DNA of 64,000 bases, taken from contig CM070874.1 of NCBI GenBank assembly GCA_036365515.1, positions 51,676,583-51,740,582 of the forward strand, in the 5' to 3' direction. Below, one piece after another: positions 1-13,971 of this stretch. Source of the DNA: Torymus aiolomorphi. Lineage: Eukaryota > Arthropoda > Insecta > Hymenoptera > Torymidae. Position 1 is the stretch's first letter. The number at the start of each line of letters is the position of its first letter. The translations under genes and the position numbers were made by a program. The notes under the pieces are model-generated. The model searched no databases, had not been told where the DNA came from, and was given only the letters and a program-made list of their open reading frames with translations.

Positions 1-744
1 GAAAAAATAATTTTTTTACTTTTTGTGTTTGGCATCTTATGAAAATTTTGACCACGTCATTCGATTACTTGGGTCTAAAAACCCCAGACTTTGATAAATT
101 TATCAATTTGGCTGAGAGAAATGTCGTGTATGTTTTCGAATGTTACCCCGATATATAACAGTACGCCTTGAGTTTTTGATTTTATTTTACTTAGCTGTTA
201 TATATGACAAATAATGATAGTTAAATATGGTTTTAGGACATACTATAATCAAATGAAATTATCAGCAATAATTTTTCATACAATAAGCCTAAATAAACCC
301 ATGGAACTCATCGCCAAGAGCCCTAAAAACCATGGGAATCATCCCTCCATCCTCCTTGACTCCGACCTAGCGCTTCCTTCCTCCACCAATGAAGATGTGA
401 ATCATGATCTGATTTCTCACTTATTTTAAATTATTTATACCATAATTTTATTCAAACTAAGCCTATACAATTTATTTTTGTCTTTTAGAATCTATACGTT
501 TTATGTGGAATAAAGGCAACACATATAAGTTTGAATTTTAAAATCAAAATACTTATTCAAATCTTTTATCACATAACACTTCAAAGTATAACAATAGTTA
601 TTTTGACAATAAATTCTACTAAAAATTATCTTACTAATTTTTCAAAGAACTGGAAAATTGAGCTAATTCTTGACTATTTTTTGGACATTATAATATACGC
701 GAGGACGCATTCAATTACCACTCTTATTAAGTTACAGTTAGATT
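1..744. other. AT-rich sequence, no gene recognised
   Basis: AT-rich sequence with only short open frames that show no recognisable motif. I see no repeat, RNA gene or promoter up to the GATT target duplication at 741-744 that precedes the LTR. Confidence 0.5.
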
Positions 745-1696
745 TGCGACGGCTTTGACCGAGCCCCTACGCCATCGGCAACCTACCAGTCTCTCGTGTA
801 CGCGGCGCATGCGGCAACATGTAAAGCGTATGCGAATGACGCTGAGTGTGTATGCGGGCGCACCAATACCTACGCGGGCACACGTGCGTGTGCGCTCCAC
901 CTCCTCGCCGCCTACGCTGTGACGTAGTTCTCCCACACGCCATCCCTACTCCCAGCGAGGTGCAAGCCTACTACACAGCACATATACGAGGGTAATCCCC
1001 CACCGACACTCACCGGCGACAACTGTACGAGCGATAGAGATGGCTATACGCCGCTCGGGTATATAAAGCCCACAGCGCAGCACGACGGGCACGCATTTGC
1101 TCACCGAGCAGCCACTGCACACGAACTGTACTCCGCCTTGCCTGCTCGTATGTAATACACCTGCGTCAATAAAGCCATTGATATTATAAATTCTCTTTTT
1201 CAGTTTATCGTAGAATCAAGCCATCTCACCCACCTACACCTCTCCCAGGCTCGAACAAACGGCTCGAAAGATCCGTTTGCATAGACCCATCCTACCTCGA
1301 CGGCTGAGTGGAAGGGCGCTTTCGGGCTCGAAAGATCCGTTTACATAGACCCATTCTACCTCGATGGCTGAGTGGAAGGGCGCTTTCGGGCTCCCGACCA
1401 TACACCCGTGTCTTCGGCTCGAACAGATGGCTCAAAAGATCCATCTGCTTAGATCCGCATCCTCCAACGGCTGAGTCGAAGGGCGCTTTACGGCTCCCGA
1501 CCATACACCCGCATATCCTTGGCTCGAACAGACGGCTCGAAAGATCCGTCTGCCTAGACCCGTCCTATACCTCAGCATACGTTTGTATGTATTTTCAAAA
1601 ACGGAGCCTGTGTCCAACAAGAACCGCGTGCAGTAGTTTCGAGTAAACAAATAAAAATTTTTATTAACACAGTAGAGTCACTCCTTGCACGTTACA
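745..1696 (+). mobile_element. Solo LTR, plus orientation
   Basis: About 952 bp beginning TGCGACGG and ending GTTACA, flanked by GATT at 741-744 and again at 1697-1700, which looks like a 4-bp target duplication. A TATA box (TATATAAA, 1060-1067) is followed about 100 bp later by AATAAA (1168-1173), with a second AATAAA at 1650-1655, as expected for LTR U3-R-U5 organisation. No retroviral-type ORF adjoins it, so it reads as a solo LTR. A related copy lies inverted at 53475-54804. The family (Ty3/gypsy or BEL) cannot be decided from an LTR alone. Confidence 0.7.
1258..1568 (+). repeat. Tandem repeat inside the LTR
   Basis: Four imperfect copies of a unit containing 'GGCTCGAAAGATCCGTYTGC..TAGACCC', starting near 1259, 1326, 1430 and 1531, spaced about 66-104 bp. 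Units also share 'CGGCTGAGTSGAAGGGCGCTTT'-like text. The inverted LTR at 53.5 kb carries diverged copies of the same unit, so the array belongs to the LTR (its R/U5 part). Confidence 0.7.
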
Positions 1697-1920
1697 GATT
1701 TTTAAAAAAGCGCCGGTGAATCATCAACTACCGTCAGCATTTCATCACGTCACCGATGGCAAGCCATTTCTTGCAGGACTCGGAGAACCAGCTTTGAGAA
1801 AAAAGAGCAGAAACGACGAAGAAACGAAAAGCCACGTATGCAAATTAGCATTATCAAGATAAATGTTTTTGAGTGTCCTTCTAATTTAATAGAATTCGGG
1901 TCAGCCTTTAGAGCATATAT

Positions 1921-2025
1921 TACTGGAGGGAGCACACAATGCAGAAAAGTGTAGGCCAGCCGAAGAGAGAAACAGCTAACTTAACGGGAACAGCTTTCTC
2001 ACACGCGCTCTCATTGACTAGCACA

Positions 2026-2100
<75 letters not shown>

Positions 2101-2169
2101 CTATTCCCGCTAAGATAGCTGTCTCTTCGGCTGGGCTACACTTTTCTGCATTGTGTGCTCCCTCCAGTA
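1921..2169. mobile_element. Short MITE with about 70-bp TIRs
   Basis: The left arm 1921-1993 starts TACTGGAGGGAGCACACAAT and is the imperfect reverse complement of the right arm 2101-2169. The core is an (AG)n microsatellite at about 2029-2098. There is no coding capacity. TIR length and size fit a non-autonomous DNA element or foldback. The flanks are AT-rich and the target duplication is ambiguous. Confidence 0.7.
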
Positions 2170-5337
<3,168 letters not shown>

Positions 5338-5461
5338 GCTTCCTCCTAGAGGAAGCTTTGTGATAGTAAAAAAAAGAGTTTATGAGACAATGTGTTAGAA
5401 ATGTTATTTAGCAAATTTGGAATCGAAATACACTATTTTTAGAAAATGTCCGGATATGTGT

Positions 5462-5499
<38 letters not shown>

Positions 5500-6511
5500 C
5501 CGTATACGCTGATATCTCATGATCTACTCGACCGATTTTAACGGGAGAGTGATCATATTTTTAGATTTTGCTTCCACAATTGGGGCCAATATTCTATTTT
5601 TGTAAAATTTAATTTTTTTTTTATAGCCATTTTTTAATTTTCAAAATTTTTATTTTCGATTTTTTTAATATTTAGAACAAATATTGTTTATACCGGGTGT
5701 CCCATTTTAAAACCACCAGGCAAATATCTCGAAAACTAAGGGAGATGGAAAAAAACTTTTAATACAAAAGTTGTAGGGTTCAGAGGGGCCCAACTGACCG
5801 TGACCTTGGTTATGACCTTGAGATCAATGATCAAGTTCATTTGAAGGTCAAACCGATTTTTTCAAATGGGAACCCCCACTTTTGACCTCGTAAATGGAAA
5901 GAGCGCAAAATTTTACGTTCAGATATGTCCTTGAGTCAAGGTCATGGTCATGGTCATGGTCATGTTTAAAATCAAAATCAATCAACGCATCAAAACATTC
6001 CCATAATTAGGTATACGAGACAAATTGTTAAATTCAAAAGTTGTAGGGTTCAGAGGGGCCCAACTGATCGTAACCTTGGTTATGACCTTGAGGTCAATGG
6101 TCAAGGTCATTTGAAGGTCAAATCGATTTTTTCAAATGGGAACCCCCACTTTTGACCTCGTAAATGGAAAGAGCAGAAAATTTTACGTTTAGATATGTCC
6201 TTGAGTCAAGGCCATGGTCATGGTCATGGTCATGTTTAAAATCAAAATCAATCAACGCATCCAAACATTCCCATAATTACGCATACGAGTGTTAAATACA
6301 GAAGTTGTAGTATTTGGAGGGGCCCAACTGATCGTGACCTTGACCATGAACTTGAGGTCAAGGATGATGTCGTTTGAAGGTTAAATCAATTTTGTTTAAC
6401 GGCAACCCACACTTTTGACCTCGTAAATGGAAAAACCGAAAAATTCTGATATGACCTTGGGTGAAGGTCATGGTCAAAGTTATGGTCAGTTTCCGTGAAG
6501 TTAAGAGCAAA

Positions 6512-6690
6512 GTCGGAGATGACCCGATCACCTAAGGCAAGGTCGGAGATTACCCGGCCAGTTAAGGCAAGGTCGGAGATGACCCGGCCAGTTAAGGCAA
6601 GGTCGGAGATGATCCGGTCAGTTAAGGCAAGGTCGGAGATGATCCGGCCAGTTAAGGCAAGGTCAGGGATGATCAGGCTAGCTAAAAATT
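6512..6690. repeat. 30-bp minisatellite inside the transposon
   Basis: Five to six tandem copies of a 30-bp unit like AAGGTCGGAGATGACCCGGC followed by CAGTTAAGGC, with few substitutions. Because 30 is divisible by 3 it opens frames on both strands, but these have no transposase similarity and are not called. Confidence 0.85.
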
Positions 6691-6751
6691 CATTGGAAAA
6701 TTCCACGTTCATGTGTATTTAGTCATAGGATCCAAGTGTTTCGGTCACCAT

Positions 6752-7819
6752 TTACTGAAGAAGATGCTCAAAAGTTGCACCATTTACTTGCTGACAACAT
6801 TCTATTCTCCTTTTAAAGTTTCTAACAGTATTTAATAATACTTGACGTGGAATACTTAAGCAGATTTGTGTAATCCTTTGAATCATGTCATCTCTTGTAG
6901 TTGGCCTGTTGCGGTAGACTGTATTTTTTAGGAAGCCCCATAAATAAAAATCTGGAGATGTCAGATCTGGAGATCTTGGTGGCCATGCTACGGGACCTCC
7001 TCTACCAATCCATCGACCATTAAACCTTTCATTAAGAAAATCTCTGACAATTCTGGCATAATGTGGAGGAGCACCATCTTGTTGTAGCCACATTCTGGCC
7101 CATGTATGGAGATCAACGTTTTCTAGAAAGAGTGGCAGCTCGTCTCTCAGCAACTGTAAATAAGTATGTTGAGTTACGTGACCTTCAAAAAAATAAGGTC
7201 CAATCAGACATCCGTTAATAATACCACACCATACCGTTACATTCCAGCGATGCTGATGATCAACTTCTCGCATCCAATGAGGATTAACAGGAGACCAGTA
7301 GTGGCAATTATGGCGATTCAACATACCAGTACTCTGAAATGTAGCCTCGTCGCTAAAAAGAACATTGTTAAAGAAATTTTCATCATCAGTAATTTGTTGT
7401 GTTGCCCATTGGCAAAATGTTATTCTCCGTCGATAATCTTCCACAGTTAAAGCTTGATTTAGAGTAATGTGGTAAGGATGGTAACGCGCATATCGTAAAT
7501 ATCTACTGGCCGTAGATCTTGGAATACCCATTGTTAACTCGATTTCGCGTAAACTGACATGAACATTTAAATGTACCATGGCTAGAACAGCAAGAAAGCG
7601 AGGATTATTTTTATAATCGTGTTTATTCAGTGTCCTCCTTCTTCGAACGAAGTTTCCTTGTCGACCGCGCAGTTCAATGTCACGTATTACCGTATGATCA
7701 GGATGTTGTCGTTGAGGGAACCGAGCACGATACAATCTGCTTGCCTCTCGATAGTTTCGTCGACATTCTCCTAAAATAAGAAGAATGTCAACTATTTCAT
7801 TAACAGAATAGTCAGGCAT
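6752..7819 (-). CDS. DD41D transposase (Tc1/mariner-like), intact 355 aa
   Basis: Cut-and-paste transposase that would bind the TIRs and catalyse TA-targeted transposition in the nucleus. The N-terminus (residues 1-60, VDILLILGECRRNYREASRLY) matches the helix-turn-helix domain listed in Pfam, as I recall, as DUF4817. A second HTH follows (about 88-112). The DDE domain has D157 in FSDEATF, D248 in QQDGAPPH, and D290 in SPDLTSPDFYLWG. Forty-one residues separate D248 and D290, hence DD41D. Length is normal for the superfamily, and the ORF starts at an ATG shortly inside the right TIR region and is uninterrupted. It is the only open ORF of the element. Assignment to a named subfamily (rosa-like DD41D) is inference. 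Confidence 0.88.
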   Translation of the reverse strand: MPDYSVNEIVDILLILGECRRNYREASRLYRARFPQRQHPDHTVIRDIELRGRQGNFVRRRRTLNKHDYKNNPRFLAVLAMVHLNVHVSLREIELTMGIPRSTASRYLRYARYHPYHITLNQALTVEDYRRRITFCQWATQQITDDENFFNNVLFSDEATFQSTGMLNRHNCHYWSPVNPHWMREVDHQHRWNVTVWCGIINGCLIGPYFFEGHVTQHTYLQLLRDELPLFLENVDLHTWARMWLQQDGAPPHYARIVRDFLNERFNGRWIGRGGPVAWPPRSPDLTSPDFYLWGFLKNTVYRNRPTTRDDMIQRITQICLSIPRQVLLNTVRNFKRRIECCQQVNGATFEHLLQ

Positions 7820-8711
7820 TCTTTTTTAGTTGTAAATGCAATTATTTATCAAAACACACCACAAAAGAAATAATATGTTATTATACTATACAATATTTTA
7901 AAACGAAAAAGTTTAATTTTCTGTGCCAATATAAGTGTGCTCAATTCGAAAACAATTTGATGTAAACAGTAATAATTATTGACTATTACCGATCAATGCT
8001 GAATACTACCGGTCAGTATTGGATACAGGTGGTCAACACTTATTAACTTTTGTTATTATTTGATATAAGTGGTAAACCCTGGTAAATATTGATAATAGTA
8101 AAAATAGTAAAATTTTCCGCTCTTTCCATTTACGAGGTCAAAAATAGGGGTTCCCATTTGAAAAAATCGATTTGACCTTCAAATGACCTTGATCATTGAC
8201 CACAAGGTCATAACCAAGGTTACGATCAGTTGGGCCCCTCTCAACCCTACAACTTTTGTATTTAACAATTTGTCTCGTATGCCTAATTATGGGAATGTTT
8301 GATGCGTTGATTGATTTTGATTTTAAACATGACCATGACCATGACCATGACCTTGACTCAAGGACATATCTGAACGTAAAATTTTCCGCTCTTTCCATTT
8401 ACGAGGTCAAAAGTGGGGGTTCCCATTTGAAAAAATCGATTTGACCTTCAAATGACTTTGATCATTGACCTCAAGGTCATAACCAAGGTCACGATCAGTT
8501 GGGCCCCTCTGAACCCTACAACTTTTGTATTAAAAGTTTTTTTCCATCTCCCTTAGTTTTCGAGATATTTGCCTGGTGGTTTTAAAATGGGACACCCGGT
8601 ATATCATGAATTCTCTGTATGTAGGATAAAATTATCTACAATTTAAAAAAAATAAAAGTCGGTAGCTATATTTCGTCATAAGTTATTAAACTCATGTTTT
8701 AAAACTCCAAG

Positions 8712-9285
8712 ATATAGAAGGCACCGAAGAAATTACATATGCTTTGTGGGATAATGGAAACTTGATTAAAAAAACACTGTCAATTTCTGCTTTTAAAGAT
8801 GAACTTTCGGTTTGGACCATGAAGGTTAGTACTCACATGTATGTAAAAAATATACAACGCAAAGCTATAAAAGCAGAAAGAGAAAATTCTAAAAAAGACC
8901 CACATCATTTAGTTCTTCAAATAGACTTCGCTGAAAACTGGGCTGTGATTCATAATAAAGCTGTTCAAGGGAATCATTGAGTTAATGAACAAATTTCTAT
9001 TTTCACAGCAGTGTCTTATCAAGGGGATTCGACACAAAGTTTCGCAATCATAAGTGATGACCGAAAACATGATTCAGCGTATGCTTTGCTAGCAGTACAA
9101 AAAATTATAAAATTCTTGAAAGAAAATTGTTGTGATTCAATTTAAAAAATTACCATCGTATCCGACGGCGCCGCTAGTCACTTTAAAAATCGCTTTCAAT
9201 TAGATGAATTAAAACGAGCACCGTATGATATAAAATGGTTGTTCTCTGCTACTGGGCACGGCAAAGGAGCTGTAGATGGTGTGGG
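8712..9285 (+). pseudogene. Broken RNase-H-like (DDE-type) protein of a mobile-element family
   Basis: A reading frame from about 8712 shows LQIDFAENWAV, then after an in-frame TGA (8978-8980, where relatives have Trp) continues VNEQISIFTAVSYQGDS and SFAIISDDRKHDS. A second stop (TAA) falls after NCCDSI, followed by KITIVSDGAASHFKNRF and SATGHGKGAVDGVGG. The spaced D..SDG..FKN..HGKG.VDG motifs are typical of an uncharacterised protein family I have seen repeated in insect and hydra genomes, probably an RNase-H-fold transposase. Similarity stops abruptly at 9285. Family name and target are unknown; two stops make it a pseudogene. Confidence 0.6.
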
Positions 9286-10083
9286 CGGCCCTCACCCCGG
9301 GCCCCTAGGAAGGTGACCGCAAGGTCATCCCCTTTGAGAGCCTTTGGTTGCTTCTACTATATACGTATAGCGTGCATGAACGAGGACCAGAGGTAGACAT
9401 CCGCGGATGCGTTTTTTTTTCTTGTTGTTGTTATTGACACAATTTAGAGGTTATTAGTATATCGAATTTTCGGTTTATCGTCGGGCAGATTCGCGGTTAC
9501 TCATTTTTGACGCGCATTAAATGAGTGGTTTATTTTGGTAGGCGCGACATTAATCATATCTTTTTGCGTTAAATAATATATAAAATTGAATTTAATTATC
9601 TTTATTTTTTTTTGTGATCTATCTTATTGCGTTAGGTACGAGAAAATTGTATGCGATTAGGTCGTCATAATAAATTGATGTAAAATATTGTAAATCAATT
9701 AAAATTGCTTTATTTTTTTTTGTAATGGTTCATAACCAAATATATATATTTCCTTTTTATAATTCCATAGGTATTTACACCCAAATAAGGGTATGAAATA
9801 AATAAGTTTGTTATAAATTAATCATTATTGCTATTATTTAACCTGGGCGTTTTCCACCACCGTTTCCTATCTCCTGACATTCTTCCTTGCGCATAAATTA
9901 TTAATTATCATTATTAATAATAATCTATTTGAATTTTGTTTCATATTTTGCTATTTTATTTTGAGTATTTTTATTAACTTTTTTCTGCTTATTAAATGAC
10001 TTCAATATAATAAATTTTGCTATTATTTCGAACAATTCATTCACCATAAATAGTATATTACTAACGCGGGCGGAAGAGGATTA
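9286..10083. other. No gene seen
   Basis: Starts with a GC-rich stretch (CTCACCCCGGGCCCCTAGG, about 9291-9309) that sharply replaces the pseudogene, then AT-rich sequence with no ORF or repeat that I recognise. Confidence 0.4.
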
Positions 10084-10144
10084 TTTACCTCATGCGACGT
10101 TTTTCGGCCGAGCGAAGCGAGGTCGAAAAGTCGCATGAGGTAAA
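10084..10144. repeat. Strong hairpin, TTTACCTCATGCGAC arms
   Basis: TTTACCTCATGCGAC (10084-10098) is exactly reverse-complemented by GTCGCATGAGGTAAA (10130-10144). The intervening 31 nt contains GAGCGAAGCGAG. It lies at the edge of a GC-richer segment up to 10230 (TTCCGTCCGAGGC..GGGCGGAAAA), possibly a small foldback element. Nothing marks it as a transcription terminator. Confidence 0.6.
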
Positions 10145-10390
10145 AATTCTCTTACATCCACGTTTCAGTAACGTATTTTTCCGTCCGAGGCCGCAAAATG
10201 ACATTTAAGATGGCATTTTGAGGTTAAAGGGCGGAAAAATTATTATTTGAAAATAATTACGTAATATAATACATTTATCTAACAACCGAGGAGCTCAGGA
10301 GCAGAGCGAGCGGCATTGATATCTTCAACGAACGATCATCGTATCTGCAGAATCAGTCACCATTGCACTTAAGGTGACTCCTAACCTATC

Positions 10391-10458
10391 CATCCCTCTC
10401 GTATCTTATGAACCCTTACAAGTTGACAGGCGAACAGCTTACCGACTGCGCCACACAG
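10391..10458 (-). ncRNA. Degenerate tRNA-like (possible SINE) segment
   Basis: On the minus strand 'TGGCGCAGTCGGTAAGC' resembles a Pol III A box and 'GGGTTCATAAG', about 30 nt later, a damaged B box. No cloverleaf can be closed, so this is at best a tRNA-derived SINE relic. Confidence 0.3.
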
Positions 10459-12089
10459 TACTACTTACGGAAGGTGATCCGAATCGTCTACATATGTTAT
10501 ATTGATAATTGTATATAATTGTATTCGTTTATTTTTATCTACATTATGTCAAAATAACATCCACAATTAAGAAACTGATTGATTTATAATGATTTAAAAT
10601 ATTAATTGAAGCTATTTACATAACAATTACATTGTTTACAGCGACCCGAGACTCTTATTTGGCTACAGAATTACAGCTTTGCAAGGTATGTCAAGCACCG
10701 TGCATTGCTATCTATATATCAGAAAAATTACCCTAGTGGTTTGTAAAATTTGTGAATTGTCATTTTTACCATACTCTTTAGCAATTTTTCCAATTTTTTG
10801 TTTGCAATTTTTCTCATAAAAAACATTAAAAAGTATTAGAAGTATAATAAATAGGTCACTTGTGACAGTGTGTGGTCGGTTTCCGTGCTTAGTAGGGTAA
10901 TTTTTATTGTGTGTTCTTATAATTTTTCAACTAATCTTTTCTCAGTGTATATGTACCTGTATATTACATACGCACAAAGATAAATACCTTTATATTGACT
11001 CTAATATTATTGACTATGCATAAGCATTAAGCATGAAAAATTTGTTTCTGTGTTATTTCATTAGTGATCGCTATCCCAGTGCAAATGTTCTGAATCTCAC
11101 AAATACATCTAGGTAGGTATTTAGGTCCTCTATCACGACATATGAAAATTGTGCAAAAAAAAATTGGGATTTTCGAGAAAAATGCATTTTTCTAAAAAGT
11201 GCATTTTTCAGTAAAAAGTGCATAACTCGTGCATTTTTTATTTTTTTTTAAATAACATAGAGAACGTGAAAGAGGGCTTAAAACTGAGTAAAATTATCTG
11301 TTACATGCTTAAAAGCATAGAAAACTGGTGAAACAGTAGCATTTGAAAATTACATTGAAAAATTTTTTTTATAAGTAAGAATTTTCTTGGAATTTTTCGG
11401 TATCGCTGAACGCATGAAAATTTTGATAAAACAAAAAAATAAAAAAATACGTGTCAAATAATTTTTGGAGAAGAACATGAATAGTTTCATTCCAAAATGA
11501 TCGATGACATAGTCATACGCGGACCACCTGATTTGAGATGGATTCGGTCATATATATATATTTAGTTAGCAGCCTGCGCACTGGCTTTCGTTCAATCTAT
11601 GCCAGTTCGTAGATACATGCTTTTGGTACCCGAATAAACAACTTTACATTGCTATATTATTCGAAAGCTGATTTTATCACTTCTATTGCTAATAAGTCAT
11701 AATTTACTTTTTATGTTTTAAAAAACTTGTATTTTTAAGGATTTTATGGTGGGAAAGGCATTGAAAGTTAAGGTGTAACCTAAAAGTCTCAATATAATTT
11801 TGCACTAAATGTATTCTAGGAAATGAACCCAAAAACTCAAACGAGTACATCAAAACATTTTGGGCAGACTAACTAGAAAATTACAAAACCAAACAATTCT
11901 TAAAAATTACTTTAAACATTAGCAAACATATTTTTATAGCACTGTGTGACCTAAATCCGCACTTAAGTTACGGCTAGCTGTGACTTAAGTAGCCCATTAT
12001 TACACTGTGAAATAATGGATTTACTTAAGTCACAGACACGTAATTAACGCCAATTATCTACCAAAACTATTCTGAAATGCGGTTTTATA
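10459..12089. other. AT-rich sequence, no gene seen
   Basis: No supported ORF. Around 11449-11550 is the inverted partner of 5224-5335. Around 11935-12050 the text TGACTTAAGT/ACTTAAGTCACAG forms short inverted repeats. The remainder is featureless. Confidence 0.35.
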
Positions 12090-12440
12090 TTGTCGCGGCC
12101 GCTCAGTTTGAAATGAGCGCCGCGCGGGTCAAAGGTCGCGCTGACTGACGCATCTATTGTCTCGTCAGAGACTTGTACTGCGATCAGTGAGCGCGACACA
12201 CCCCCTTCCTCACTTATCGGCTCGCGAGCCTTGCAGCACGAGAAAAAGGGTTCTCGCGCCCGCGGCTCGCTATCTTCCGCTCTAGCCGCGGCCTACAACG
12301 GAGCACCCCGTACGACCGCCTTTCGGAGCAGTAGTCTAGGAGCCAGGGGGGTTTTCGTGGCCGATGGAGGTCCAGTCAGACACCAAAGGCTTCTAGACGT
12401 ATCTTGCACGCTGATTACGAATTTTGAGGGTGTTTTGTCG
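12090..12440. other. GC/CpG-rich island
   Basis: A sharp compositional change: GCGGCCGC at about 12096, many CpGs, with AT-rich DNA on either side. A 78-residue open frame (12231-12467, +) is Ala/Arg/Ser-rich from composition and matches nothing I know. It could be a 5' exon or promoter of a host gene, an LTR fragment, or element DNA. I cannot choose. Confidence 0.35.
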
Positions 12441-13095
12441 TATCTTGTTGTTTCCAAAAGTTATTAACAATTTAATTGTTTAGAATGCTGTAGAAACGAG
12501 ACAATAAACTAAAATGATATTTTAAACATGTAGATTTGTTGCATTTTTTCTAAGAAATCAGCTCCTTTTTGCAGAATTAAAAAAAGTTGATTATAACCCG
12601 AGATATTGCAAATTTATTGAATTATCTTGCATAATTACGCTTCGCGCTCACTATTTACCTTGTAATTTTCGTTCAACTTCGAATTTTGTTGACTTATGAC
12701 ATCTCATTTTAAAGATTAAACATTTTTCTATCAATATATGCCATAATATCTGTATAAAATTTGACTCCAAGTAAGCTATAACTCTATAAGTTAAATAAAT
12801 TTTCCGAAAAAAGTACTTTTTATTTGTTTATAAGACGACTCTTTTAAAAAAAAAAACACATATTACAAATTACATAGAATTCCTTGTTTCATAACGAACA
12901 AATTCATGTCATATAATGTACTGTTATCACTATTGGTTTGAGAGAAATAGTGATTGAACTCTAAAACCCGCAGACGCGGATTACCGCGCGAGTCACCGAA
13001 CTACGCGAGACGCATAGAAGCAAGTTACTCGATTTGATAGTCCATATACGTTATTAACTGTGACGCTTTTGTAGATTAACTAACTTAATCTATTT
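12441..13095. other. AT-rich, no feature seen
   Basis: No ORF, repeat or RNA gene recognised between the GC island and the left TIR at 13096. Confidence 0.4.
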
Positions 13096-13601
13096 ATAAA
13101 ATGTAAAATATATTATTTATTAACATTTAATTGCACGTTTTACAACTAACTGGAAATAGATAACGGGGTAATGAGATCTAAGTAGAACATCTGTTAAACA
13201 TATCTACATGTTTTGAAAATAGTGACATAGGTTCATATTCAATATTTTTTAATTATTTCATAATGTTTTCTTCAGATAAACTTATCTTTATTAATCGTTA
13301 TACGTGTCTCTTATTTTTATATTTTCTTGAGAAACATAATACATGCCATTATGTTGTTTAACTCGAAGCTCATGATTGTATAGCTGGATGCTTTTTTAAT
13401 ATATTTGAATATAAATGTTAGTTTTAGACGCCAAAATGATAAATAAAATAAAAAATATCAAGCTAACTAATACTGAATGTAATGAAAAATAATTTGGAAA
13501 AAATTTTAAAAACTGGAAAAGCGCGCGGAAGTGTGCGAGCAGCGTCGTGCGCGCGGCGTTGCGCTATTCGAGTTTTAACTTGTTTATAACACGACCGATC
13601 T

Positions 13602-13907
13602 TTGTACGTAGTATTTACGCAAATACATTGTTTAGATAAAAATATACCGTTAGATCCTTGCTTGTTTGGATGGAAGGAAGAGAATAAGTTATTATTACCT
13701 GAACGAGTAGAAATTTTATTTCCCCCGTCTAATCAATTAGTTTTGAATTGTACTTGTAAAGTATACTCAACAAAATCATGCTGCTGTGTATCTGGGGAAA
13801 TACCGTGCTGCTCTTTCTGTCATTGTAAACGCAAGCAAACGTGTAAAAACAAATTTATTAGTGAATATATTACTGAAAACATTATTTGTAAGAATGAAGT
13901 TTCATAA
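13602..13907 (+). CDS. Cys-rich protein fragment, mobile-element associated
   Basis: A 101-residue frame, or the last part of a longer lost one. The core is DPCLFGWKEENKLLLPE followed by a cysteine cluster CTCKVYSTKSCCCVSGEIPC with CSFCHCKRKQTC beyond it. The order 'D-P-x-x-x-G-W-x-x-x-x-x-x-L-x-P' then paired cysteines resembles the C-terminal tail of large repeat-borne proteins in arthropod genomes, where the cysteines probably bind zinc. The methionine used here is simply the first in frame and may not be the true start. It lies between the TIRs. Function is unknown, and a fragment is more likely than a complete gene. Confidence 0.4.
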   Translation: MYVVFTQIHCLDKNIPLDPCLFGWKEENKLLLPERVEILFPPSNQLVLNCTCKVYSTKSCCCVSGEIPCCSFCHCKRKQTCKNKFISEYITENIICKNEVS

Positions 13908-13971
13908 TAAATATCAGTTTTTCTATTTATGTTACCTGAAAATATAGTTTAGATTTCATTACCCCGTTATA

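Larger units (their letters stand above)
5693..8599 (-). mobile_element. DD41D-type Tc1/mariner-superfamily transposon, probably complete
   Basis: About 2.9 kb bounded by inverted CCGGGTGTCCCATTTTAAAA and flanked by TA on both sides (5691-5692 and 8600-8601), the TA duplication expected of this superfamily. TIRs are at least 300 bp and built of sub-repeats of roughly 260 bp: about three on the left (5740-6480) and two on the right (8110-8599). One intact transposase ORF lies on the minus strand. The uninterrupted host repeat at 24040-24110 acts as a near-empty site, confirming the ends. It may be recently active, since the ORF is open. Confidence 0.88.
5338..8690 (+). repeat. GT-bearing dispersed repeat, copy A, split by a DNA transposon
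   Basis: Begins with a short palindrome, GCTTCCTCCTAGAGGAAGC, continues with 'GAAATACACTATTTTTAGAAAATGTCCG', then a (GT)n tract (5457-5498), then 'CGCTGATATCTCATGATCTACTCGACCGATTTTAAC'-like text (described here in part). It is interrupted at 5691 by the DD41D element and resumes at 8602 ('ATGAATTCTCTGTATG'). Copies B (23720), C (24174) and D (41890) share this order. The family is unnamed to me and non-coding. Confidence 0.75.
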
